A stretch of 64,000 nt of DNA from Girardinichthys multiradiatus (Eukaryota > Chordata > Actinopteri > Cyprinodontiformes > Goodeidae): the NCBI RefSeq assembly GCF_021462225.1, contig NC_061794.1:16881784-16945783 (forward strand). Direction: 5' to 3'. Numbering within the stretch: position 1 is the stretch's first letter; each line of letters begins with the position of its first letter. The position numbers were made by a program, and so were the translations under genes. Below the pieces are notes generated by a model, which was not told the origin of the DNA, did not search any database, and worked only from the letters and a program-made list of their open reading frames with translations. Shown here one piece after another: positions 1-13,557 of the stretch.

Positions 1-3000
1 TCTCACAGCCTGGAAAAACCACAGACATGTCTGAACATTTCGTAGAGAATATAGTTTCTATGTGCTTCTTACAGCTTTTGTGCTTTTGCTGACCTTATTT
101 TCATGCTATATAAAAAAAACTTGACTTGACATACATCTCCCTGTTGCTAAACATTGCTAACCTTGATTGTTATTTTCTGAGTAACAGCCTTAACAGTGAA
201 GAGGGTTGTTTTTACCTCTACCTGGTGGCTGTTTGTACATTCATTGAGGAGGAAAACGTCCCAGATTTCTGAGTCTCTGACCGGACTGTAACAGGCCAGG
301 GATGATTAAGCTGAAGGTCACCAGCTGATTTGTGTCTGCATCATTTTTGAGACGTAGTCAGGTATTATAGGATAGGTAGCAGTCCCGGGAGACAAAAATT
401 AGGAATAAAGTTTGCCTTCACTGCCCTGTGCACAGAAAATACTTTGTACAGGTGGTGCCCACATTTTTCACCAAAAGCAAACTGCATCATCAGCAAAAGG
501 CCTGAAATCCTTACTCATCCTACATTCTGTTGGATAAATGACACCATTGTGTAGTTGCCAAAGTAAAACAACCGTTCAGACTGGTTTGCTTTAGCGCTGA
601 GACCTCCTTCAGCCTCCTGTTGTAAGGGCCCCCTGTGGTATGCAGTCTCAAGCTTTGAAAGTCCTCTGCAGCCTTCACACGTGTGTGCGGCAGCGTACGA
701 AACACCGAACATAGTTACTCACAACACTGAGATGTCACCCTCTTCTACAAACTGCAAAGCTGCCTCACAGAAAATTATGCTGCACAAACTAGAGAGCAAC
801 AGAACATCTGGAATCAGGGCGCTACCAATCACACATAGGTTCACACATTTCATTAAGGCGACGGTTTGTTTTCCAACTCTCCTGTGGAGCAGATTCATAG
901 TTTACAGCCACATCTGTATATGTGTGTGTGTTTACACTGCAGTCATCCTTGATTAACTCCGTGTTTGTACACAGTGCTGCTTGCATACCTGTGTGCATCT
1001 GTCTGTTTATATAACAGCAAACAATGAGGTGTTATTTTCGTGTAACTATGGCTGACGAGACAAACACTGGACATTCATTACCTTCTACTGGTACCTCATT
1101 GCAGTCATGAGTTTGCCCTACTCTTGTAGTGAAAAGCTGAATTAGTGCAGGATTAAAATATCTGCAGAGTGTGTGTTTTAAAGCTACAGCTTTTTATGGT
1201 TTATGTAGGAGCACTCTGTCACTGGACGTCAACCAGTAAACCTGCTAATACTGCAAGCAGGCCCATTGAGCAGTCCCTATGGGGTGTATCGAGTTGTGTT
1301 TATGACTTTAGACATTTATATCAGTTGTCTTACAATATTATACATTAAAGTTGTTTAAAAAAGATCTGCTGTTTTAGTTTTTGGTGCAAATTGTACAGTT
1401 TTAGGTAAATAGAAGGGTTCCAAAGTGTAAAAGCAATAGAAGCTGCAATTAAAACTTTAATAGGCTGGTTAAATTCTTTACTCAGAGTCATTAAACGTTT
1501 TTCATTGAGTTTGGAGCTTTTGTAATTGCAGAGAAGTACGTTTCAGTTTTATTAGCTGAAGAACTGTAGCTCTTCTACAGTAATGCAGGACTGACAGTTA
1601 AAATCTCTAGCATCATTTTTTTCTTATGATAAATTAATAATAATAGGTTGTAGATATAGTTTGATGGTGGAGTGCTTGTTTCCCTAACCCAGCCATATGT
1701 CAAAAGGTCCTTGGGCAAAACGTTGAACTTCGCACATGATAGACTTATCGACATGTGATCAGCTGAAGGCGGTTTGGTTAAAAGTGCCCTCTCTCTTTAA
1801 TAAGAAAATACACATACTGAAGGTTTCCTGTAGTTTACATAATAGATCCACAGACTTACAGTGACAGTGTGTAACTACAGTTAGATAATTAACATGAAAT
1901 GCAGTAACACTAATATATTATGAATGTAGGGGTTTCTAGATCTTGCTAAGCTAGAAAAACATTTAGATCTAAGTAAATAAATAAAAAGTCAAAACAAAAC
2001 TGTAGTTTAAGCAGGAAAAATCTTCTAAAATGTAAAGCAATAGGATGAAAACATTTAAGGTATATTCTGCAAATTATTATAATAATGTTTTGCAATATAT
2101 TATTATTATTAAGATTTTCAGTTTATTTAAATATGAACAACTCCAAACCATTTCCAGACCAACACTAAGATCAGCTTATATGAAACCATGTAGAGTCCAA
2201 TAGACGTACCGGTATAGTGTCCATATAAACCAAGTAAGGCTCCCAAATCTTAACAAAGGATTTATAGCCATTTCTGAGAGAGTAGGTTATCTTTTCAAGT
2301 GGGACACAACTGTTCATCTCGAAGATCCATCTAGAAATCAAGAGTTGGGAATCAGGCTTCTATGCAGAGGCTATACATTTTCTAGTGACACACAAAGCCA
2401 ACTTCAGGGATTTTTGCTGGCTTTTACTTAGTTGTGTACCAACTTGTAAGTTAGTTTTGAATAAAGCAGAACCTTTTTTGCATCAAGGACAACGATTAAG
2501 CTTTTTTTCTTAATATAAACAGAACTTGAAGACATTGCTTGCAGCAATTTATGTTTCTGAATTTATGTTACTGAAAGAATGGTTGATTAGCATAGATCTA
2601 TCAGTTCTCTAAAAGCTCAATAAATTATAAAATTTTTCTAACCAACAAAAACACTGAGACACACACCATTATGATGGTTAACATGGTTAGATTAAGCAGT
2701 TTATGATTCATTAACAGTGCAGATATTAAACCCACCTACCATTTTCTTGACATTAGGTATTTTTAATTCCCATTACTACAATTTATCATGATGCTGTTTG
2801 CATTGAGACCAAAGCATAACACAAAGTGATAATCAGGCACCCACTCCAGACACTGAATGTACTGCATAGAGTGATAAAAAGCAGAAATGAATCAGTCAGG
2901 CTAAAATGAAACCCCACGGTGATTGAAAGAGGAAAGCCAAAGCAGGGTGTTCATTGTGACCTTTGTTTGAGCCTACTAGTTTGATGACTGAATGCAGGAG

Positions 3001-3879
3001 TAGTTCAAGAAAATATATATTTAAAAAAAAACACTAATAAGTGAAAGGAGGATAAAACGCCTGCACCCACCAGACAAATGATATCCAAATAATTTTAGGA
3101 AACCCAACCACTCATCCCCCTAGAAAATGCGTAAAGTGCCCTTTGAAGACTACTTTGTAATTAAAATGTTTGTGAAAAACAACAACTGTTCCTACTGTTG
3201 CTGGAATAATATACCATATTATAACATATTTGTTTGCAATGTTATCTAACCAACGTTTTATGCTTATGTTGATTTTAATACCTAGACCAAACATCTGTAA
3301 ATTTATCAGTAGTTTTTTTGGTGCTTAATACTCACAATATATATTTTTGCTGTTCTGCTGTCTTTTGAGTGACATGGGTATAGACGGCAAATATTAGCCA
3401 GTTAATTAATCGTGTTATGTGCCTCTATCCAACCAGCAATCAACTGCTTAACATTTTACATATGGAGAGCTCCTTTTGTTTCATATTCATTGACAGTTAC
3501 ATGAAATCTTATTTTATGTATTGTTTTTTTACTATCTTTGCACTAAACGCTATTGGCTGTGTTGCTTCGTCGTTTGCTTTCAATTGGCATTGCTACCAAA
3601 GCTGCTTCTGCACAGCGGATTTATAGATGAAGTCGAATGGCTGAAAATGAAATGAAAATACTGCTGTAGAGTCTCAGTTGCTTAAGGAACCTCTGGCCCA
3701 CGGCATTTGGAGCTCAGTTGTCAACATGTTGCACAAGCAGAGGCCTAAAATACATAAGATTTGTACTACACAGCCTGTATGGAAAGACAAAAGTGCCAAA
3801 ATTCAATAAATTGAAGTTTCAAAATAGATATTTTATAAATTTTTATTAAACCATGAATGCACATGTCAAAAAGAAAAAA

Positions 3880-3883
<4 letters not shown>

Positions 3884-3936
<53 letters not shown>
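3884..3936. repeat. (TA)n microsatellite
   Basis: An uninterrupted alternating AT run of about 53 bases, followed by a short gap and another run of about 14 bases. It is a simple sequence repeat, likely length-polymorphic. Confidence 0.95.
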
Positions 3937-3939
<3 letters not shown>

Positions 3940-4424
3940 TATATATATATATGCATTATTATTTTATTTATCATTATTTTATTATCATCTTGTCTATTGT
4001 AGTGTTAGCAGGGGTAACACTACTATAAAAAAGACGATCAGTCTGCAAATGTGTTGCCGTGCAGGTTTACCAATCAGGCGTTAGAGTTCATTTAGTGAGA
4101 CACAGCAGTTTAAATTGTTTCATGATGTACTTTAGCGCAGGAATCAAAAAAGTCATTAAAAAAGTTTACCATATTCGATTTTAATTTTGTTTAGATGCCC
4201 TAATTTAATTATTTCATTTAGTAATGAACTGAGACTTTTAAAGTATATTGGAAAAATATTTTGCTATTTATTTGTTTCACAGTTCAAATATATTCAAATT
4301 ATATATAACATTGCATTAAATAGTCTTTTTTACTTTGGGGATTTGTAGCACTGTTAGCTGATATCATCTAGAACTCATTTTATGCAGGAGAACTAAAAAA
4401 ATCCAAAATATGGAGCAAATAGGA

Positions 4425-4490
4425 GGGGGAAGAAGAGACAAAGAAAGAAAGGGAGAAGGTGGAAGGACAAACAAGGAGAGAGAAAGTAGT
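4425..4490. repeat. Purine-rich tract
   Basis: The + strand is nearly all A and G over this stretch, with only scattered C or T. Simple sequence; no coding content recognised. Confidence 0.7.
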
Positions 4491-5279
4491 ATCAACCATG
4501 TCTTTAAATTATAAATATAAATTAATATTCTACTGGTTACAGAATGCCACGTGGGGGGCGGGGGGCTTTGAGAATATCTTGTCCCAGGGTCAGAAAAGGC
4601 TAGGAGCTGGCCTGCATAAGTTTAAACCATTACCTTTCTGTAGTTTATTTTCTTACAGGAAGACAATTATAAAGGGTGAACTAAATAATAATGCACACTT
4701 TTTATTGTTTATTGTTACAAGCCTGTTTGCCTGGCTGAATGTAATCTGGAAAAATAAAGGGAAACTTGAATTTACACTTTGAGGGATTAGTGGATATTAC
4801 TGTCACATATTTTACCTGTACAACACTACTTATTACTGAAAACAGCAAAAACTTAAGTGTCCCGGGCAAAATATAAACTTAGCATCCAAGGTTATCTTCT
4901 TGACATTACAGTGTTTAGCAAAGATTGCTAAGTAGCTCATCTGATAAGGGAAACTCCTGCACTCATAACTGTTAGGCCAAATCACTATCTCCTAAAAAAG
5001 GTATTAAGTTAGCATAAAAAAAATAAAGTCAAAAGTCTCTTTAAAGCTTCTGAATTGTCCATTTTTACAAGAAGCAGGTGAAAGGTAGTTAGACAGATGT
5101 AGGAATGTCTGCAATCATTTACAGGCTTCTAGGAGATGTTTGACCTGGGTTAACCGTCCACAAACATGAACACGCAGACAGATTTGTAATTACATGTGCA
5201 ACCCGCTCTTATATTTTACATACCCATTTTGTATGCAACTGGCAGCTATAACCCCTGCCAGTGAAATGTTTTAGTCAGC

Positions 5280-6170
5280 AGAAGGTGTGTTTCAAATATA
5301 GAGGGATCACACTTCTCAGTGTCCCTGGGAATGTTGACTTATCAAACCTTGTTTTCAAGAGGGGCAGTGTGGCTTCTGTCCTGGCCGTGGAACAGTAAAC
5401 CAGAACTTTCCCCTCGCTGATTTCCCAAGGGGTAATGGGAGGCATTTTGCTAGGGGTTCTTGGTAGTATAGGGTGAAGGGGATATCTATTTCTTGTATAC
5501 GGAAAGGATGATGTGTGGTCTGGGAATGCTCTCATCCAGGGTTTTTGGAGACGATGTAGTTCTGTTGGCATCTTTGAGGCCATGACCTTCAGAACACTCT
5601 GGAATGGATTGCAGTTAAGTATGAAGTGGCCTAAGTCTGAGGCCATAGTTAAACCAAAAAAAAAAGGTAGCCCATTCTATCCAAGTCCAGGGTCTGTATC
5701 TGGCTTAAGCAGAGGATCTAGGTGCCTTGTTCGACAAATGATAGTAAAGTGGAGCAGGAGATGGATAGTTTGGGGCCTCGTCTGCATTAATGTAAATACT
5801 TAATGTATACACAAATACTCATAAGATATGAATCATGACCCAAAAGAACAAGATCCTAGAATCGGGTCATCAGGCTCCACATTGGAGAAAGGGTCTGGCA
5901 ATCTGTCCCATGCTAGACTCTGAAGTAAGGCCGCTGCTCCTCCACATTGAAAGGAGTCAGCTGAGGTGGTACGCGCCTCTGATCAGAGTGCCTGACTTTA
6001 GAGGTTTTCTCCCTTGGAAGAGATCCTGTTGGAGACCTAAAACTCACTGGAGAAACTGTGCATCGCTTCTGGTGTCCGTTCACGTTGAATGAGCTGGAGT
6101 GTGTCACCTTGGAAGAGGGATGGAGGGATGTCTGGGCGTACTCCTGCAAATTAGTCTTAGATAAGCACAA
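5280..6170 (+). mobile_element. Decayed LINE reverse-transcriptase remnant
   Basis: Broken fragments of a fish non-LTR retrotransposon, read left to right. Near 5290 a frame reads like the 'NYRGITLLS' reverse-transcriptase motif. Near 5370-5390 it resembles 'QCGFRPGRGT'. Near 5545 a phrase reads GDDVVLLAS, matching the catalytic FADD block with one D kept. Near 5950-6070 a frame resembles the C-terminal 'RSQLRWFGHLIRMP' region and the Arg-rich segment after it. Stops and frameshifts separate the pieces, so it is a dead copy. The order of motifs fits one 5'-truncated, internally deleted insertion on the + strand. Family assignment rests on remembered motif patterns; the exact clade is not claimed. 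Confidence 0.75.
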
Positions 6171-6406
6171 TATGAATGGCCTGACAATCTACTCAAGAGT
6201 ATGACTAGAGTTAAAGACTCAGGCATAATTAGCATGATTTACATAAAATATAGTCATAGTTTGAGCTTTTGAATATCCATTTTACTTCACCAGATCAAGT
6301 AATTTAAAGATTTATGTGGGACGAGTTGCATGTTGCAATAGATCGTAGTAGCAACCGCATTTTTAATTGTCATTCTCTTAAATTTAATGATGCGCAAATT
6401 TAGAGT

Positions 6407-7545
6407 ACCGTATTTTCCGCACTATAAGGCGCACCGGATTATAAGGCGCACCTTCAATGAATGGCCTATTTTAGAACTGTTTTCATATATAGGGCGCACC
6501 GGATTATAAGGCGCATAGAATAGAAGCTACTGCAGTCAAACGTTTGACTGGGGTTGCGTTATGCATCCACTAGATGGAGCTGTGCTAAAGAGAATGTCAA
6601 CAAAACAGTCAGATAAGTCAGTCAGTCAAACTTTATTAATACACTACACACCAGCGTTCTGATAACTCCATTCACTCTCATGGTAAGGTCTCCTCTACAT
6701 AGAAATCTATTGAATAGAGCCAACCGCACGTTAGGAATGCATTGGAGTCTTTGAAGTTGAAGTTGAAATCAAACATTAGTTAAAACGTGAAAGGGAACTT
6801 TTCCCTGATTCAGTAAACACGTAAAAGAAACAGTTTGATGCACTAAATCAAACGTTAGTACTGTTAACCTTTCCTGTTTCTGTCCCCTGACCGTAGTCTG
6901 ATGACACAGGGGAGACGCTTTCTCCAGGGCCGAAGTTACTAGTTTCCTCAGGGTTAACTCCCTCACTCATACGTTGCTGAGTTGAGCATGAAGAAACAGC
7001 ATCAAAACACTGAGTTGTTGATGAGATTCCGTGTTCTTTTTAATGACTTTGCAGCACGTAAAAACACAGGGCTTACAGACTCATACACCGCTGCTCCGGT
7101 CGCCATCTCTACCCACCCCACACACACAATAATACTGACGTCACTCCTTCACTCTTGATTCTCAGCTACGGCAGCACACAGCGCCACCTCTGTCCGGAGG
7201 AGTAATGTCAACATCTTCCATACACACACACGAAACATACACCCCACACACTGAGCTTCTAATCACATATAGTTCAGGCAATTCCTGCAACAATACATTC
7301 AAACGTTATACACACACAAGTGGTGTTGGACTAGGAGGAAGCACAGTACAGGTGTTTACCGCTATTACTTCGGCGACGCCCCTGACTATGGTAGCCGTAA
7401 TGCTGCAAGCGGTGCGGCTTTGTAGTTTACCAGTCGTACTGAAACATTTTGACAGAGCGCCGTGTACAACCAGTATGGATCAACCAATTAACCAATTGAT
7501 CCATATATAAGGCGCTCCGGATTACAAGGCGCACTGTCATTTTTC
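6407..7545. mobile_element. MITE-like DNA element with 'ATAAGGCGC' terminal motifs, one end lost
   Basis: The left end reads TACCGTATTTTCCGCACTAT and is followed by ATAAGGCGCACCGGATTATAAGG-type motifs at 6424-6516. A related motif recurs at about 7504-7533. This terminal sequence is abundant in fish genomes and belongs to a non-autonomous DNA transposon group. The expected inverted right terminus (the complement of the left end) is not seen: the sequence runs into unrelated DNA after about 7545. The interior has no recognisable transposase. Confidence 0.65.
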
Positions 7546-8817
7546 TTTCTGATAAGTTGTCAAAAAATCTCCCTGTGCAAAGGAATATTTTAAATATAAA
7601 AAAATATAACCATTCTTTGTTCCCTAGGTTTAAGCTTTCCTGCTGTGGCAGCTTGTCTGCCTCAATTTCTCTCTATTGTGCAGCAATTTCCTGTTTCTTG
7701 TCCTTTTTTTCCGTCTGTGCTCAGAACACTCTGACATAAACATAGTAACTTCTGTGTTTCCAGCATCCTTTTCCGTACTGGTTTGTCACACTCATTTTTT
7801 ACTTGTCAAACTCTGGCTCATTTTGCAGCTGTCTCGCAGTTCTTCTGTCATATCCATTTTATTTTTTGCTCCAATTGCACCAAATCTTCCTGCCACCTGG
7901 AAGTTCAGACTGAATGCGTCTTCGATGGTTCTGAAACGTATTGAATTAAGGAGACTTGATTTACAGTTCGGTCTTTGTAGGTATTTCAGAATACTGGGAA
8001 TAAAAATTGGATACCCACCGACAATACGTTAAAGTTTGGTTGAAATATTAAACATTACATTGTTATATTTTGAGAGATACCTGCCTCGTTTTCTGCCGAC
8101 TTCTTGATTGAATGACAATCGCTTTAAATCTAGATCTGTCAGTTATGAATAATTTTGGGTGTAACTTTATTAGGTGTTCATTTTATTATTTTCGGGGTCT
8201 GTTTCACAAGATGAAACCCAGTAACAGAAAGACAAAGTAATGACACTCCTCTTTCACTTTTCAACAAAAGCAAAACATCACAACTTCCACGTCTAGTTGA
8301 TTGGAATTGAGGCGCCGTCAGCAACGCAGGGAAACAAATTCTTTCGAGGTCACCTACCTTGGCATGTCACCTGAACTGAGACACGTGTGAGCAGAAGTGA
8401 GAGAGAAGTCTTAGATAAAACTCTTATTTTGTGGACGTCTGTTTTGTTCAGTTCTTTAAACAGTTCTTTTTTTTTTTTTTTTTTTTTTGTGCCTTTTTTT
8501 AGTTGTATTGTGTATTTAGTTTGAGATATCATCCCGTGATAATTTTGTCATCTGTCAACATTTTGTTATGATAATGTTATGGAAAACCAGAAACTTATAC
8601 ATGTTTGATTGCTGTTTCATTCATGCTATCTACTACAATTACTATTACAAGAATAATAGTCACATAAAATTTTTTTGATTCTTGTATTTATGCTTTTATT
8701 ATTGCTTTTAAAAGTGATCCTCTTAGATGTGCATCTTTTTCACTGTCTTGCTGCTGCGACAATTAATTTTCCCAAATTGGGATGAATAGGTAATAATGCC
8801 ATAATATTTAGAGGTAT
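7546..8817. other. No gene recognised
   Basis: Non-coding by inspection on both strands. It contains a 22-base poly-T run at 8467-8488 and nothing else identifiable. Confidence 0.5.
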
Positions 8818-9175
8818 GTTCTGGGCTGATCCCTCACCTTCCTCATGATTATTGATGCCCTACAAGGTGAGATCAAATAGGTGCAGTCAATACAGGTAAT
8901 GAGTGGAGAACAGGAGGGCTTCCTAAAGAAGAACTAACAGGCCTGTGAGAGCCGGTACTTTTACTGGCTTCTGATGTATCAAACACTTACGTCATGCAAT
9001 AAAATGCAAATTAATTACTTAAAAAAACCATACAAAGTGATTTTCTGGATTTTTGTTTTAGATTCCGTCACTCACAGTTGAAGAGATCCTATGATAAAAA
9101 TTAAAGACTACATACTTTGGAAGTGGGAAAACCTGCAAAAATGGGCAGTGTATCAAATACTTGTTCTCCTCACTG
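8818..9175 (-). mobile_element. Internally deleted Tc1-like remnant
   Basis: The right end closes with a terminal-repeat sequence ending CACTG then TA, the standard Tc1 junction. At 8818-8875 the minus strand reads as a transposase piece resembling 'KISPRG', then 'IMRKVRDQPRT'. It joins directly to the long 5' leader of the element, so most of the gene and the other terminal repeat are gone. Confidence 0.7.
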
Positions 9176-9177
9176 TA

Positions 9178-10940
9178 TCTGGAGATTGTTTGTTTAAATT
9201 TCAGCTCAGTAAGAAGCACTTTAAGCACCAATTTTGCTTTTACAAAGTTTTGTAGAATTGTGCTTCAAACAAATAATTTCATATTGAGTTAATCATTGTT
9301 AGTTAATCATTTACAAGTCAATACTGTCTATAGGAACAGTGATTTAAAAAACAAAAGGGAACCCTTATTACTGTGGTTTTAAATGTGATTTATGTGCACA
9401 TACTTTTTATGTTGGTGCACCTAAGAAAAGAAAGTAGGCGCACCAGTGCAAGCAGAGCAAAAAGTTAGTCTAGAGCCCTTTAATTGTTGGCTCACTAGTT
9501 AAATTCAAGACAAGTTGTGTTAATGCAGAATGAAGGGAGTTCAGTGGCGCTGAAGTTGCTGGTGGGCTTAACTGTGTGTGGGCCCCCAAATTAAGTTCTG
9601 CTTCAGGCCTCATAAAGCCTTGGGCCAGCTCTGTTCAGACTGTAGCCATAGTAAAGTGTGGGGGTGTAACTATTTTCTTGTAGTTGTTTCCTTGGCTTAC
9701 TTGAGTGGTTTATTCTTTTATCTTACCCATTTTCTAAATTCGCCTCAGTGTTAGGTCATAATTAAAGCCCAGAAAAACAGAAAATTGTGGATTACAAACT
9801 CTAAATTCATACTGATGAGCATAAAAAATATATAATTATATTCTAATGTAGGATTTTGTTTTCTTTCATTAATTGTGCTTTGATTGAAGTTTGTATGCGT
9901 CTACAGTTATGATATAACGGTCCTGCAGAAAAAAATAAATTTATTTCAATGATACACATCTATCAGTGGTGTCAATAAATTTGGAAGGTGCGGAAAAAAT
10001 GATCTGTTTTTTTTCCATATATATGCTTTTTCATCAAAATAATTTACACTATACTGCTAAGAAAAGCAGAGTTAAATAGTAATAGTAATAGATCATCTAA
10101 TAGATCATCTAAATGAAGATGTGTGATTTTCAAACCTTGTTAGAAGCAGCAATGTGAAAACATGACAGCCTAAAAGCTGCACAGACTAGTGCCTGAATAT
10201 CTGGTAAGTGCTTGTACTATGTAATGTTTACCAGTGATGGTGGGGAATTTAAAGACCACTGAGAGCTTTATAAATCTTATAACCTTGCTGCACCCCACTA
10301 GCATTACATAAGGCGGATTAGGGCTGTGGCTTTGTTTAGACCCTGTGGTTGTTTGGACTAGTCCCGTGTTAAAGCAGTGGGAGCCACAACCTGTCTCTCA
10401 CTCTGGGTGTTTTAATAAGACTTGTCCTAAGCCACGTTGTTCCAGCAGCAGAAGCTGTGTGAGAGATAAGTAGGTCTCTGGTTCCCATGATAGAAGCAAT
10501 GAAAAGAAAGAATACTTCAAAACAGGAGGAAAATCTGAATGTTTTCAAGCTTTGTGTAATCAGCACAGATCTAAACAAGGATTAATTATGCAGGTGATGA
10601 TGCACACTTTGGGCAAACATGTTCCACTTTAGATAAAGCTTAGAGAGAGCTCATTTGAATTGATGATAATATTGTGCTTTGAAAACGTATTTTCACACTT
10701 TAACATTTATTTTGTTTTTGCTTTTTGCCATACTTTTTTTTGCAGCTCGTCAAAACAGATTTTACTATCAGACAATGACAACCTGAGTAACGACTTTAAG
10801 CCATTTCGAGGTTGACTTGCCGGTATCATTTGTATCAGGAAAATGTTTTTTTCGAAAAATATGAGACACATCTTTGTGATTTTTTTTGACCAGCTGTGGT
10901 TTTGAACTTGCAACTCATAAACACTCACCTTAACTGAGGC
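9178..10940. other. No gene recognised
   Basis: No coding exon, RNA gene or clear mobile element recognised on either strand. Confidence 0.45.
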
Positions 10941-10949
10941 AAGTGAGGC

Positions 10950-11410
10950 CCACTGGGTTTTAGATGTGTATCTGGTTTCTTCTGTGACCTCCTGGATGAG
11001 TCATGGATGAGCTCTTAAGAGTAATACTGGTAGGTTTGCAACTCCCAGGGGTTTTCACCACTGTTCCATGTTTTTTCCATTTGTGGATGTAGGCTCTAAC
11101 TGGGGTTCACCGGAGTTCCAAAGCCTTAGAAATATATGAGTATCCCTTTCAGGATGGATCGATGTTAATGACTTTGTTGAATGTCTTTAGATAGACTTCA
11201 CTTCAAGTGATTTACAGATCAGGCAGTATTTAGGCCTGGATGTGGCTTTTGAAATTGAACACAACTTTATCTGATTATCAGCTATAGAAATATCCTCATT
11301 TGAAAACAGGTTTTTTTTCAATTTACTAAGGTTATCTTTGTCTGATTTTTTTTCTTTAAATCTAAGACAATTAAATGTAACAAAAAAAGCAAAAAGAACA
11401 AATCTGCATG
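10950..11410 (-). mobile_element. Decayed DNA-transposon remnant (Tc1-like)
   Basis: Stretches such as TTCACCACTGTTCCATG and CAAAGCCTTAGAAAT match, in order, the minus-strand body of a common fish DNA transposon, followed by its terminal region (a 'TTATCTTTGTCTGA' stretch near 11332). Heavily diverged, no intact frame, and neither end can be placed exactly. Confidence 0.55.
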
Positions 11411-13240
11411 GTCACAAATTGTTTAAGTTGAAAGAGTCCTTTTTGTCCTAAAAAATACTTTTTGGAACCTGAAATTCACCCCCAAATTGATCTGGTGAGA
11501 TGTTTAAAGGAAGTATTGACTATCATTGTTTCTTTTATAAGAATACCATAACAGAAGTTCTTGCAAAACTGCAGCAAATTGAAGTAATAGTGCAAAACAA
11601 ATGCCTTACAAGTGTAAACAGGCAGGTTTTAGCAAAGTGGGTGGAAATAGTGACCTGGCTTTGCATGGCTAAGCCAACATACTGAGGGTGCCTGAGTCAT
11701 GTCACCTAGCTGTCAGCAGTGTTTGTTATCAACTTGGGGCCACTGGTTTTGGGTATTCAGGACCTTTAAACAGAAAACAGTATTCACTTAATTTCTTTCA
11801 CACTTGTTTGTATTAAAGGATGGAAATTAAAAGCCAGATCATCCAGCACATCAAAGAACTATTTTGGGAAATGATGGATAGAGAACATCTTGAAAAGTAA
11901 AGCAGGAAATTTCAAATGGAGCCTGCAGCATGCTGTTCATGTAGTTGCCTAGACAGCACAGCTAAATTAATACATCACCCAAACTCATACACCACAGCTC
12001 CTCTGGTTGTGTGTTGCAGAACATTATGCTCACACAAAGACACTCATTCACACTCAAGTTCGCTCTTTAGGGGTGCAGAGGAAGTCTTAGCTCAGAGCGA
12101 TTGGTGCCTAAAAAAGGAGGGAAAGAGCTTTGAGTGAAATAGAAACCCTGATGAACAGCCACTACTGTTTTGCTCCTCCTTTACCACCCCACCCGTAACG
12201 CTGTCACTCGCTTTCTCATTGTTTCAATTTGTTCCCTCCTTCCTCTGTCGCTGAATGCATTTGGGTTAATTGTCTGCTGCTGATTAGTGAAGCTCTTGCA
12301 GGCTTCTTAGCACCACTGAGAGGAGGAATGCTCAGTTTCCCCCGCTTAGTATGCACCGATAAAGGATGCAAAACATTTGATAAAATCAGATCAAATGATA
12401 AGCCCCATTCTTTAATTAAAATCCAGTTTATTCATCATTTGCAAGTTAGATTCAAAACCGCAAAATTTACCATCATAATATCTATTATCTGTTGACGTAA
12501 GACTGGTTCATCGCTTTAGTTTAGGGGCCTTAATGATTCAGAGGTTAGAAAATAGTTTGATAATAGAAGCTAATTGAAAAAGTAAAGCACTGTAAGACTT
12601 TCAGAGACTGGGGAACCGACACTTGGGAAGCAGTGCTTTAGGTTTTTTAGTCTTTTGTACATTTTTCGAGGACGTTTGTGGTGTATAAGCAATAGGATAC
12701 AAATCGAGACCTTTTATACATTAATTCTGCTGTTGAAGAGAAATGTGATCTTAATTTCTTTGTAGAAACATGGCATATCCTGCATGTCAGCCTGCTGCCT
12801 ATAGCAATAGTTTATGTTGCTACAGATATATGTACATATGCGTTTCTAAGAAACTGTTCTGGCTCTATAGGTCACAAACTCATATATTAATAAGGGTTGT
12901 CAGTAGCAACCATTGTTCACCTATATCCCTTCCCTGTCCAATTCTATCCTAATTATAAGATACTGTTCCAAACTTTCAAAACTCTTCATCATCATCCTCC
13001 TCCATATTTATCCCCTGCCCTGAACCCTCTAATCGTCTTCTTCTGCTTCCCACTCCCCTCTCCCCATCTGTCCACAGTGGTGTTCAGAACCTTCTGCCCC
13101 CAGTGGTTAAACTGTCTCCTGATATCAAAGAGGCTCAAAGCTCACCCCCTCAGACTCCCCTCAAATTTCAACTTTTTTCTTATAATTATACCCCTTGATA
13201 TGTTTTGTTTTTTGTTGCTTCATTTATTTTAAGCCACAGC
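11411..13240. other. No gene recognised
   Basis: Open frames here are short and show no recognisable protein similarity or paired splice sites. Confidence 0.45.
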
Positions 13241-13557
13241 ATGAAAACCAAGGAATACAGCAGACAGGTCAAGGAGAAAGTTGTGGAGCAGGGTTAGGTT
13301 CTTATACCTATACCATGGCTGCCTACCTCAATGGGATGGGAATGTAGATGCACACATTTTTCTGTTTTCTTTGTAATAAATTGGGAGAACTATGTAATAT
13401 TTTTCTTCTACTTATACATATATTCTACTTCTTCTACACATTTTTTTCACTGCTTCGTGTCGGTATATCACCTGTGATCAAAGGCAGTCATGTGTGTGGT
13501 TAAAGTGTGATAAATGTGAAAACGTTAAAGGGATGTGAATACTTTTGCAATGCACTG
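13241..13557 (+). mobile_element. Internally deleted Tc1 element remnant
   Basis: A start codon at 13241 begins MKTKEYSRQVKEKVVE, the N-terminus of the same kind of transposase as the intact gene at 18065 (MKTKEHTRQVRNTVVE). After about 16 codons the frame is lost, and about 250 bases later the 3' terminal repeat appears, ending TGCAATGCACTG followed by TA. The gene middle is deleted. No matching left terminal repeat was identified. Confidence 0.75.

Larger units (their letters stand above)
1..5270. other. No host gene recognised; AT-rich non-coding DNA
   Basis: No exon-like stretch with splice signals and recognisable protein similarity was seen on either strand. The missing 5' exons of mgll, which should code for about 42 residues and end two bases into a Lys codon, were looked for here and not found. 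A TA microsatellite near 3.9 kb and a purine-rich tract near 4.4 kb are listed separately. The rest looks like ordinary AT-rich intergenic or intronic fish DNA. Confidence 0.5.

Noticed and set aside
1679..1800. Possible SINE-like phrase (AAAGGTCCTTGGGCAAAACG)
   Set aside because: Only one short phrase resembles the SINE body; no promoter boxes or ends.
5913..6170. Minus-strand open frame over the LINE remnant
   Set aside because: Antisense of the plus-strand LINE fragment, which explains the sequence better.
10081..10113. Short tandem duplication (AATAGATCATCT twice)
   Set aside because: Two units only; too little to call a functional array.
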